NCBI GenBank assembly: GCA_050298035.1
Contig: JBNKTK010000004.1
Location: 1 to 64,000 of the forward strand
Length of the DNA: 64,000 nucleotides
Direction: 5' to 3'
DNA from: Gaoshiqia sp050298035
GTDB lineage: Bacteria > Bacteroidota > Bacteroidia > Bacteroidales > Prolixibacteraceae
How positions within the stretch are numbered: position 1 is the first letter of the stretch; every line of letters begins with the position of its first letter. Below are positions 57,030-64,000 of the stretch, one piece after another. The translations under genes and the position numbers were made by a program. The notes below the pieces were generated by a model. That model was not told the DNA's origin. It saw only the letters and a program-made list of their open reading frames with translations, and did no database searches.

Positions 57030-58289
57030 TTATCCACAACCAGTTCCGCTTCCGGAGCATTCGGCGCCACAGCGAAAAACATCTGCTTTTTTAACCGTCT
57101 TCAGCGATTTTCCTTTGTAGATGGCATCCAGCCCGTCGTCAATCAATCCGGTCATTTCAACGATTTTGATGCCTGACCGGCCAATGATGGACGAAGGTGA
57201 TGGCCCGATCCCGCCAACCAGCAAGGCACGGCAATCGTTCAAACTTTGACCGAGCGCTTCCCAACGCAGGTTACCGGTACCCGATGGCGGCGTGCGACGC
57301 TGCTCAACCATGCGGTATCCCGACGGTGTTTCTTTAAATATATACAGGAAGTCGGCTTCGCCCAGATGTTGGTTGACCAACATGCCTTCGTGACTGGCAA
57401 CAGCCACATACGGGCGGGTGTCGTCCATCGAAACCGACATGTTTGCGATATCGGACAAAAGCTTTGCTGCTTCCGGATCATCCTTGCCCAGCAAGCCAAC
57501 GGCATCAGCACGGCAACGGGCACAGTGTGTCATTGGTTTGATATGTTCGCTGATTTTCGCCCTGATTTCCTTCATCATGGCTGGCGATGGTTCTTCCAGC
57601 GTTTCAAAAGGTGTATCGGCAACCGGGTAAAGCGGAATGGCATTCATCAAATCGGCACCCAATGCTTTCACCGTTTTGGCAATTTCACCAACCAGGTGAT
57701 CATTGATTCCCGGAATGACGATGGTGTTTACTTTTACGGTGATACCGTACATTTTCAACATTTTGATGGATTCAAGTTGTTTCTGGAGCAATACTTTTGC
57801 ACCCTCAACACCAACATAGCCACGCTTATCAAAGCGAACCCACTTGTAAATATCTTTAGTCACCTCCGGATCGAGGGCATTCATGGTAATGGTGACATGG
57901 CTTACTTTCAACTCGGCCAGCTCATCAACATATGGGGCCACATTCAACCCGTTTGATGAAAGACAAAGAATCATATCTGGAAATTCTCTTCTTATCAGGC
58001 GAAGCGTGGTAATTGTTTCAACCGGGTTGGCAAACGGATCGCCAGGCCCTGCGATGCCCACAACCGACAGGTGTGGCATTTTTTCTTTCAACTTAATCAG
58101 GTACGTGAGCGCCTGTTCGGGCGACAATATTTTACTTGTTACACCGGGACGGCTTTCATTCACACAGTCGTGGTCGCGTTTGCAATAATTACATTGAATA
58201 TTACATTTGGGGGCAACCGGCAAATGCACCCGGGCATATTTTCCTTTGGCTTCCTTACTAAAACAAGGGTGTTTTTCAATATCAATCAT
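57030..58289 (-). CDS. nifB: FeMo-cofactor core synthase NifB
   Basis: A 419-residue radical SAM enzyme. The cluster motif is CNIQCNYC (C-x3-C-x2-C, near residue 29), followed by VVGIAGPGDPFANP and the SNGLNVAPYVDEL strand. The C-terminal part (about 300-405, VAVASHEGMLVNQHLG and a Cys-poor NifX/NafY-like fold) is a dinitrogenase cofactor-binding domain, so this is the two-domain form. It fuses two 4Fe-4S clusters with a carbide to make the 8Fe NifB-co precursor used by NifEN. The C-terminus ends in a short Cys-rich tail (RCGAECSGSGTGCG). It follows nifN after 70 bp with a hairpin. Confidence 0.97.
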   Translation of the reverse strand: MIDIEKHPCFSKEAKGKYARVHLPVAPKCNIQCNYCKRDHDCVNESRPGVTSKILSPEQALTYLIKLKEKMPHLSVVGIAGPGDPFANPVETITTLRLIRREFPDMILCLSSNGLNVAPYVDELAELKVSHVTITMNALDPEVTKDIYKWVRFDKRGYVGVEGAKVLLQKQLESIKMLKMYGITVKVNTIVIPGINDHLVGEIAKTVKALGADLMNAIPLYPVADTPFETLEEPSPAMMKEIRAKISEHIKPMTHCARCRADAVGLLGKDDPEAAKLLSDIANMSVSMDDTRPYVAVASHEGMLVNQHLGEADFLYIFKETPSGYRMVEQRRTPPSGTGNLRWEALGQSLNDCRALLVGGIGPSPSSIIGRSGIKIVEMTGLIDDGLDAIYKGKSLKTVKKADVFRCGAECSGSGTGCG

Positions 58290-58313
58290 AGCGTTTCGTT
58301 TTGAGGGCTATTA

Positions 58314-58344
58314 TTGAGGGTTTCACTTCGAGTGAAGCCCTCAA
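58314..58344 (-). other. Strong hairpin in the nifN-nifB spacer
   Basis: TTGAGGGTTTCACT pairs with AGTGAAGCCCTCAA (14 bp, one G-U) around a 3-base loop. It is not followed by a U-run on the minus strand and begins 25 bp upstream of the nifB start. It is a candidate processing or stability element. Confidence 0.75.
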
Positions 58345-58358
58345 TCGGAAACCCGGTT

Positions 58359-59777
58359 TTACATATATTTATAGCCGACCGGCGAATGGTCTTGTTTATA
58401 TTGAATCATAGCATTGACAACCTGATCGAACAACTCCTGGGTACCGGAGTAACCAAGGTGTTTGATGCGTTGTCCGCCAATACGATCGTGAATCGGGAAC
58501 CCGCAGCGAACGATTGGAATCTCCAGTTCGCGGGCGATGTAATAGGCTTTGCTGTTTCCAACTAAAAGATCGGGCTTGTTTTCCTGGCACCACTCGCGGA
58601 TCTTTTCATAGTCGAACATGTTTTTTGCCAGGATTTGTTCGCCACGTTCGGGGCAGTTGGCGCGGATTTCACCTTCGAGGCGACCACTCTCACCACCAGT
58701 TGCAGCCAAAACCACCTCAACACCAATTTCGTCGAGGAAAGTTGTCATGGCCACCACAAAATCTTCTTCGCCATACACCACGGCTTTCTTCCCGAAAATG
58801 TATTTGTGCCCATCGGCATATGAGTCGATCAAACGACCGCGTTCGCCCTTGTAGCAGGCAGGCATTTCGCTGCCAGTAATTTCTTCCAGGGCTTTAATAA
58901 AGCGATCGGTATTCTTTACCCCGATTGGAAGAGGCATCCGGTAGTTTTTCACACCAAACTCATTTTCGAGGTAATTGGCACCGGTTGACGAAAGCTTACT
59001 GTTTTTTACACGCCCCGAGAGCGCACCATGGTTAAGGATGGTACCAAACTCGATGGATGCAGCCGCCGAACCACAGGTCTCAATCTTGCTGACAGGTGTT
59101 CCGCCTTCGGGGATACGTTTATAACTTTCCCAAATCGGGTTGTCCAGTGTTTCCGAATAGTCGGGCAGCATAACGAAATCAACACCAAAATCATTCAGCA
59201 AATATTTTAGTTGACGTAAATCTTCGGTTGACACAAAACCGGGAAACAGATTAATGTGTGTCCCTTTTTCGCCGCCTTTGGCAAATGCTTTCACGGCTGC
59301 AGCCACAGCCTCGTGAAAACCATCCATGTGCGAGCCCTGGTAGCTGGGCGTTGAAGCCGTAACGAAAAAAGGCAGATTTTTCAGTTCTGAATTTTCTTTG
59401 AAGCTGTGAACATACAATTTCACATCATCGCCAATTGTTTCAGAAAGACAGGTTGTTGTAAGGGCGACCACCTCGGGTTGGTACTGCCCGATTACGTTGG
59501 TGATTGCCTTGTCGCAGTTGGCGCCGCCGCCAAAAATGGTTGCTTCTTCGGTGAAGTTGGAAGAGGCAATATCAACCGGTTCTTTAAAATGGCTGATCAG
59601 GTAGCGGCGAATGTAGGTTGCACAGCCTTGCGAACCGTGAATGATCGGAACGCAGCCCCGTATCCCTTTGAAAGCAACACTGGCGCCGAGCGGAGCACAG
59701 AGCTTACAGGCATTTCGGGTAGCTGTAAATTCTTTTGTCGATTTAATTATAGGAGCATTTTCAAACATGTTCTTCAA
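58359..59777 (-). CDS. nifN: Nitrogenase cofactor scaffold NifN
   Basis: A 472-residue NifN. The N-terminal cysteines are in RNACKLCAPLG and GSQGCATYIRRYL, and FTEEATIFGGGANCDKA and LTTTCLSETIGDD follow, as in NifK/NifN. Compared with NifK here, the P-cluster ligand set is altered (Cys at 24, 27, 42, 52), which fits a cluster-carrying scaffold rather than the catalytic subunit. With NifE it accepts the NifB product and adds Mo and homocitrate. It lies between nifE and nifB, the usual order. BchB/ChlB-like or Vnf proteins are less likely from the context. Confidence 0.95.
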   Translation of the reverse strand: MKNMFENAPIIKSTKEFTATRNACKLCAPLGASVAFKGIRGCVPIIHGSQGCATYIRRYLISHFKEPVDIASSNFTEEATIFGGGANCDKAITNVIGQYQPEVVALTTTCLSETIGDDVKLYVHSFKENSELKNLPFFVTASTPSYQGSHMDGFHEAVAAAVKAFAKGGEKGTHINLFPGFVSTEDLRQLKYLLNDFGVDFVMLPDYSETLDNPIWESYKRIPEGGTPVSKIETCGSAAASIEFGTILNHGALSGRVKNSKLSSTGANYLENEFGVKNYRMPLPIGVKNTDRFIKALEEITGSEMPACYKGERGRLIDSYADGHKYIFGKKAVVYGEEDFVVAMTTFLDEIGVEVVLAATGGESGRLEGEIRANCPERGEQILAKNMFDYEKIREWCQENKPDLLVGNSKAYYIARELEIPIVRCGFPIHDRIGGQRIKHLGYSGTQELFDQVVNAMIQYKQDHSPVGYKYM

Positions 59778-59807
59778 TTTTTGTTGTTTAAAATGTCATT
59801 GATGGTC

Positions 59808-59859
59808 TTTTAGTTGTCATTTGTCGTTGCGATTATTGACGCGAAGCAAATGACTAAAA
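59808..59859 (-). repeat. Imperfect inverted repeat of AATGAC/GTCATT units between nifE and nifN
   Basis: Left arm 59808-59831 (TTTTAGTTGTCATTTG then TCGTTGCG) and right arm 59840-59859 (CGCGAAGCAAATGACTAAAA) are largely complementary around an 8-base loop. Both arms are made of degenerate AATGAC/GTCATT units, and further units lie on either side (59793-59880). Confidence 0.55.
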
Positions 59860-59884
59860 ATGACAGTGAAACGAATGACCTTTT

Positions 59885-61213
59885 CTATTTCATAAACTGC
59901 CAAACCGGGCTGCAAACCGAAGCGTACACTTCTTTTGCAAAGTTGAGCATGCCCTCATATCCCGCGAGAGCTTCTTTCCGTTCGTGGTTGTGGTCGCAGA
60001 AACCAAGACCAAGCTTATAGGCAATTGGCCGTTCTTTCACACCCCCGATGAACAGGTCGGCTCCGGTTTGTTTCACAAATTCAGAGAGTTCGTTCGGATT
60101 GGAATCATCCACAATGATGGTCCCATCGTCACACATTTCTTTCAGCAGGTTGTAATCATCAACGTTTCCTGTTTGGGAGCCAACCACAACAGTTTTCATT
60201 CCGATCAAACGAAGTGCTTTCACCAATGAAATTGCTTTAAAGGCCCCACCCACATAAATCGCTGCTTTTTTGCCTTCCAGCTTCTGACGATATTGTGCCA
60301 ATGCAGGCAACAACACACTGATCTCTTCTTTTACCAGCATCCGTGCTTTCTCCATCATCTCATCCGATTTGAAGAACTTGGCCACTTCGTAAAGCGCATC
60401 GCTCATATCTTCAATTCCGAAATAGGAGACTTTCATGAACGGAATGCCGTACTTTTCTTTCATCTCTTTTGCCAGGCCAATCATGGAGCCTGAGCACTGA
60501 ACGACGTTTAGTTGCGCGGTGTGTGCTTTCCGGATATCGTCGACCCGACCGTCGCCGGTCATGGCAGCCACCAGGTTCACACCCATTTTTTTATAGTATT
60601 CAGCCAACATCCAGAGTTCGCCAGCCAGGTTGAAATCTCCGAGGATGTTAATACTATGTTCCGGTGCCTTGAAAGTGGTATCTGTTCCGATTAATTTTGA
60701 AAGCGCACCACAGGCAATTTTATAGCCGTCTTTTTTAGTTCCGTTAAAACCTTCTGACATGACCGGGATCACATCGATGCCTTTTTCGCGTGTCACCCGC
60801 CGACACACTGCTTCAACATCGTCGCCAATCACCCCGACAATACAGGTGGCATATACAAAAGCGCCTTTCGGCTTGTAGGTATCAATTAAACTGATGAGGG
60901 CTTTATACAAGCGTTCTTCACCACCGAAGACCACTTCTTTTTCCTTCAAATCAGTTGTAAAACTCAATCGGTGAATTTGCGGCCCCGACGAAAGTGCCCC
61001 GCGAATGTCCCAGGTGTAAGCTGCACAGCCTACCGGCCCGTGAACGAGATGGAGCGCATCGGCAATGGGGTACAAAACAACCCGCGATCCGCAAAACACA
61101 CAAGCCCGTTGACTGACCGACCCGGCCACACTGGCTTTCCCGCAAGCAATTGCTGCATCATCCTTTCCTTTGGTGAGGATCTGATTTTGTCTGTCGTGAA
61201 TAAATGCATCCAT
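59885..61213 (-). CDS. nifE: Nitrogenase cofactor scaffold NifE
   Basis: A 442-residue NifE. Cysteines in QRACVFCGSRVVL (38, 41), HGPVGCAAYTWDIRG and YATCIVGVIGDDVEAVC match the NifE cluster-binding pattern. FAxVGGAFKAI-like segments (IYVGGAFKAISLVKALRLIG) and GGVKERPIAYKLGLGFCDHNHE near the C-terminus are typical. It forms a tetramer with NifN on which NifB-co matures to FeMo-co before delivery to NifDK. The gene follows nifK after 323 bp, and its start is 23 bp from a strong hairpin in the leader. NifE/NifD confusion is excluded because nifD is separately present. Confidence 0.96.
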   Translation of the reverse strand: MDAFIHDRQNQILTKGKDDAAIACGKASVAGSVSQRACVFCGSRVVLYPIADALHLVHGPVGCAAYTWDIRGALSSGPQIHRLSFTTDLKEKEVVFGGEERLYKALISLIDTYKPKGAFVYATCIVGVIGDDVEAVCRRVTREKGIDVIPVMSEGFNGTKKDGYKIACGALSKLIGTDTTFKAPEHSINILGDFNLAGELWMLAEYYKKMGVNLVAAMTGDGRVDDIRKAHTAQLNVVQCSGSMIGLAKEMKEKYGIPFMKVSYFGIEDMSDALYEVAKFFKSDEMMEKARMLVKEEISVLLPALAQYRQKLEGKKAAIYVGGAFKAISLVKALRLIGMKTVVVGSQTGNVDDYNLLKEMCDDGTIIVDDSNPNELSEFVKQTGADLFIGGVKERPIAYKLGLGFCDHNHERKEALAGYEGMLNFAKEVYASVCSPVWQFMK

Positions 61214-61235
61214 AGCGTTAATTTTTTAAATGAAA

Positions 61236-61257
61236 GGGAGGCTGCGGGTTGCCTCCC
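61236..61257 (-). other. Perfect hairpin in the nifE leader
   Basis: GGGAGGC pairs with GCCTCCC around an eight-base loop. It lies about 22 bp upstream of the nifE ATG on the minus strand. It is GC-rich, unlike its surroundings, and has no U-run, so it could influence processing or stability of the nifE message. Confidence 0.7.
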
Positions 61258-61536
61258 CTCACATTTTGACATTATGAAGAACATATTATGAAGGGATGTC
61301 TCCCTGAATCCTTCGATTGGCTGAAGAGAAGGATATTTTCTGGTCATCAATGAGATCCACGTTACAGACTGGCTCTATTTCGAAGATTTTATTATCACGT
61401 TTGTCATTTGTTGTCATTTGTTGTTTCAATAATCTCCTCATCTTCAATACACGATTAATGACCACCAATGACTATTTAATGACAACCTATATTTCCTCTG
61501 AGTAAGCCAATCACAGTAACCAGATGCTCATCGTGA
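61258..61536 (-). other. nifK-nifE spacer with GTCATT repeats, no gene
   Basis: About 280 bp with short open frames that do not look like proteins. It contains TTGTCATTTG twice in tandem (61401-61420) and AATGAC units at about 61465-61486. GTTGTCATT (61410-61418) and AATGACAAC (61478-61486) form a perfect inverted pair enclosing most of them. Confidence 0.5.
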
Positions 61537-62919
61537 TTACATCGTCAGTTCGAATGATTCTTCCAACGTGGTGGCATCGATTTTATCCATGATTGCTCCC
61601 AGGATTTTTTCAAGAATCCGGATAGCTCCCATGTAACCAACTGTTGGGAAGTAGCTATGGCCAACACGGTCGAGGATTGGGAATCCCATGCGAACGAAAG
61701 GAATGTTTTCGTCGCGTGAAATATACTTCCCGTAGGTGTTGCCAATAATCAGGTCAACCGATTCCTGTTTGATCCACTGGTGCATCAAAAGCATGTCTGC
61801 TTGCGGGCCGTTTTTGTATTTGGCCTCAGGCACTCTTTCCGAAAGGATTTCTTCCATCCGTTTGTCAAAGCCTTTGCCCGGAGTTCCCGATACAATGTAA
61901 ACCGGTTTCATATCGATGTCGGTCAGGAATTCAACCAATGGGATGATGTTGTCCGGATCACCGAAAACAGCAACACGTTTTCCGTACAGGTACTGGTGCA
62001 TGTCAGTGATCATATCAACCAGGCGTCCGCGTTCGTCAGTCAGCGAATCAGGTACCGAAACTTTACCGGCTTTTGAAATTGCCTGGATAAAACGGTCGGT
62101 CGCACGCAAGCCAACAGGGATATCGGTGATTTCGAAAGGCACTTTGCATTTGTTATCCAGCATGATAGCTGCCTTGCGGGTTGCCCATTCACCTAAACCA
62201 ATAGATTTCATGCTGTCGCCCATGCTGATCATATCCGGGATAGTCGTTCCACCTTTGGGGTACATTTCGTAGCTACCGGTCATCGGAGTGTCGAGCACAT
62301 CAGAAGTGTCAGGCAAAAGGACAGACTTGATTTTCATCAAACCAACCAGTCTTTTAAGCTCACGCATGTCCGAAGGTTCTACCCAACCGGAAAGCAGGTT
62401 GATTTGCCTTTTCCTCTCGTCGGTTTTTTCCGGGAAATACTTTACAATTCCCTCCAACATGTTGGCATATCCTGTTACATGCGATCCAACGTAACTTGGA
62501 GTTGAAGCATAAATCACATGTTTGCCGAATGGAATCTTGCCTTCATCACGGGCTTTGTTAACGATTTGCCCGAGGTCGTCACCGATAGTTTCAGACAAAC
62601 AGGTTGAATGAACGGCTACGATCTCCGGATCATAAATCCCGAAAATATTGTCGATAGCAGTCAGCAAGTTGGCCTGTCCCCCGAATACTGATGAACCTTC
62701 GGTGAATGAACTGGTCGATGCCATTACCGGTTCTTTGTAGTGACGGGTAAGAGTACTGCGGTGATAAGAGCAGCATCCCTGAGAGCCGTGGCTGTGAGGT
62801 AAACATCCGTGAATACCCAGCGCCGCATACATGGCCCCTACCGGCTGACAGGTTTTTGCCGGGTTGACGGTTAACGCCTTGCGCTCTTTTACTTGATCTG
62901 TTGTATGTCGTAATAACAT
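61537..62919 (-). CDS. nifK: Nitrogenase MoFe protein beta subunit NifK (short form)
   Basis: A 460-residue NifK. P-cluster ligands are Cys24 (KTCQPVGAMYA), Cys49 (GSQGCCSYHRS) and Cys107 (HSTCLSETIGDD). Their spacing (25 and 58) equals that of Azotobacter NifK Cys70, Cys95 and Cys153, so the N-terminus is about 46 residues shorter, as in nitrogenases of anaerobes (clostridia, Chlorobi). ASTSSFTEGSSVFGGQANL is also conserved. With NifD it forms the alpha2beta2 component 1 that reduces N2. It starts 14 bp after nifD and the two must be coupled. Vanadium and iron-only forms are unlikely because no delta-subunit gene lies between D and K. Confidence 0.97.
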   Translation of the reverse strand: MLLRHTTDQVKERKALTVNPAKTCQPVGAMYAALGIHGCLPHSHGSQGCCSYHRSTLTRHYKEPVMASTSSFTEGSSVFGGQANLLTAIDNIFGIYDPEIVAVHSTCLSETIGDDLGQIVNKARDEGKIPFGKHVIYASTPSYVGSHVTGYANMLEGIVKYFPEKTDERKRQINLLSGWVEPSDMRELKRLVGLMKIKSVLLPDTSDVLDTPMTGSYEMYPKGGTTIPDMISMGDSMKSIGLGEWATRKAAIMLDNKCKVPFEITDIPVGLRATDRFIQAISKAGKVSVPDSLTDERGRLVDMITDMHQYLYGKRVAVFGDPDNIIPLVEFLTDIDMKPVYIVSGTPGKGFDKRMEEILSERVPEAKYKNGPQADMLLMHQWIKQESVDLIIGNTYGKYISRDENIPFVRMGFPILDRVGHSYFPTVGYMGAIRILEKILGAIMDKIDATTLEESFELTM

Positions 62920-62933
62920 GATTAATCCTCCTT

Positions 62934-64000
62934 TTAAGCTTCAATAGTTATACTTCCCACAATCTCTGGTTCATGTTTCCAAGGGGTATCCACGAGTTTC
63001 CAGATTTTAGTATCCAGCATGCGCTGCATTTCTTTGTAGAAGTTAATTGCTCCTTCAAAGGCTGCATACGGGCCGCCGTAGTCATATGAGTGCAACTGTT
63101 TGAGAGGGACACCAAACTTTTGTACCACGTATTTTTCTTTGATACCGGCACAGAAAACATCCGGCTTGTAGAATTCAATCAGCTTTTCAGTTTCCCAGTG
63201 GTTCACATCATCGATAACCAGTGAGTTTTTGCTCATCTCCGGCATCATCCCTTCGTAATCCTTGAATTTGTAGCCTGATTTTTCCAGCTCTTCTTTTTTG
63301 GCAATCAGGTCATCGCGGAAATGGGCTTCATCTTTTGTGACCACCAAATCTTCGATGTTACGGGTGTCAGCATCAATTTTGATATTTGGGATTACTTTAC
63401 GGCCTTCATAGTCGTCGCGGTGGGCAAATTCGTAACCGGCAGATACGACACGGATTCCAAGTTCTTTAAACAAATCCTGGTAGTGGTGAGCGCGGGAACC
63501 ACCTACGAACATCATCGCCAATTTACCTTCAACCTTAGGTTTTACGGCATCTTTAACAACATTCACCTTTGCCATTTCACGTTCGCAGATGGCAGCAACT
63601 TTTGCCGACAATTCAGCATCATTGAAGTATTCTGCCACTTTTTGCAACGATTTAACGGTCGATTCGGCACCAATGAAGTTTACTTTAATCCAGGGGATAC
63701 CGTATTTTTCTTCCATCATCTCGGCGATGTAGTTGATTGAGCGGTGGCACATAACCATGTTCAGGTCGGCTGTGTGGGCATACTCCATGCTTTTGATGGT
63801 TGAGTTACCTGAGAATGTGGAAAGCAGTGTGATTCCGGCTTCTTCAAACAAGCGTTCAATTTCGAAAGCATCACCACCGATGTTGTACTCACCCAACAGG
63901 TTCACCTGGAATTTACCGGTACGTTCGCGGTCGTTGAGCCCAACTACATGGTTAAATACACCGTTGTTGGCAATGTGGTGACCGGCAGACTGAGATACCC
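62934..64000 (-). CDS. nifD: Nitrogenase MoFe protein alpha subunit NifD (N-terminus outside window)
   Basis: The frame is open to the right edge, so a GTG inside it near 63905 is not the start; about 355 C-terminal residues are present. FeMo-cofactor ligands are visible: Cys (275 in Azotobacter) in MVMCHRSINYIAEMM, and His (442) in LKQLHSYDYGGPYAAF. Also present are EKYGIPWIKVNFIGAEST, MMFVGGSRAHHYQ and AGIKEKYVVQKFG. After GYEFAHRDDYEGRKV comes an insertion of about 50 residues (IKIDADTRNIEDL to NSLVIDDVNHWE) found in clostridial-type NifD and absent in Azotobacter. This places the enzyme in the anaerobe nif group. It is the first gene of the cluster seen here; nifH and glnB-like genes are expected beyond the edge. 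Confidence 0.96.
   Translation of the reverse strand, partial: VSQSAGHHIANNGVFNHVVGLNDRERTGKFQVNLLGEYNIGGDAFEIERLFEEAGITLLSTFSGNSTIKSMEYAHTADLNMVMCHRSINYIAEMMEEKYGIPWIKVNFIGAESTVKSLQKVAEYFNDAELSAKVAAICEREMAKVNVVKDAVKPKVEGKLAMMFVGGSRAHHYQDLFKELGIRVVSAGYEFAHRDDYEGRKVIPNIKIDADTRNIEDLVVTKDEAHFRDDLIAKKEELEKSGYKFKDYEGMMPEMSKNSLVIDDVNHWETEKLIEFYKPDVFCAGIKEKYVVQKFGVPLKQLHSYDYGGPYAAFEGAINFYKEMQRMLDTKIWKLVDTPWKHEPEIVGSITIEA

Noticed and set aside
58314..58344. Hairpin between nifN and nifB as a terminator
   Set aside because: No U-run follows on the transcribed strand, and nifB must be expressed downstream.
61030..61468. Two minus-strand frames in the nifK-nifE spacer and nifE start
   Set aside because: One is out of frame with nifE over most of its length, and the other covers the repeat island; neither shows a domain or conserved motif.
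59793..61486. CRISPR array in the nif spacers
   Set aside because: The repeat units are short and degenerate with irregular spacing, and no cas genes are present.
62934..63905. NifD starting at the GTG at 63905
   Set aside because: Upstream codons continue clear NifD sequence (SAGHHIANNGVFNHVVGLN), so the gene is cut by the window edge.

Overview
The window is chromosomal DNA of a Bacteroidota bacterium. The 16S gene carries an intact anti-Shine-Dalgarno stretch. Several upstream regions carry the Bacteroidota promoter form (TTG, 19 bp, TAnnTTTG). The protein families are also typical of the phylum: S46 peptidase, C1 peptidase, M3 Dcp, GH31/GH88 enzymes, DUF2264, and FtsX-type ABC pairs with a LolA-like protein. 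A molybdenum nitrogenase cluster of the anaerobe type narrows it to a diazotrophic lineage. A marine or sedimentary Marinilabiliales/Prolixibacteraceae relative would fit, but that placement is inference.

Layout. 1-8.7 kb: a truncated multi-PAS histidine kinase, a 1411-residue AsmA-like envelope protein built of about 175-residue repeats, and a kinase with a periplasmic binding domain. 8.7-14.3 kb: envelope genes (GT2, ArnT-like transferase, PAP2 phosphatase, a predicted barrel) and a secreted papain-like peptidase. 14.8-20.8 kb: carbohydrate degradation (GH31 alpha-xylosidase-like, GH88 hydrolase, DUF2264) with a decayed GH28-like fragment. 21.1-27.5 kb: an apparent operon of TetR regulator, LolA-like protein, two FtsX-type permeases, ATPase, CAP-domain protein and outer-membrane barrel. 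This is the best candidate for an under-described system: a trans-envelope lipid or lipoprotein pathway. 27.7-43.2 kb: a PAS-GAF kinase, Dcp, PheT, a DPP11-like S46 peptidase, an orphan sugar-binding lipoprotein, a Maf/KdsC-like/DUF2520 operon, an exported superoxide dismutase, and convergent GT4 and O-antigen-ligase-like genes.

43.3-49.1 kb is a complete rRNA operon on the minus strand (16S, tRNA-Ile, tRNA-Ala, 23S, 5S) with a probable promoter near 49.14 kb and two boxA-like elements.

49.3-64 kb is read on the minus strand. From the right edge it runs nifD (partial), nifK, nifE, nifN, nifB, a 2Fe-2S ferredoxin, nifV, a short ModE-like regulator, a porin, a HEPN-like protein, modA, modB, modC and a GT83-type membrane transferase. 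The logic is one pathway: molybdate uptake supplies Mo, NifV supplies homocitrate, NifB with NifEN builds the cofactor, and NifDK is the catalytic component. nifH lies outside the window. The nif spacers hold several strong hairpins without U-runs and degenerate AATGAC/GTCATT repeats, suggesting post-transcriptional control of individual nif genes.
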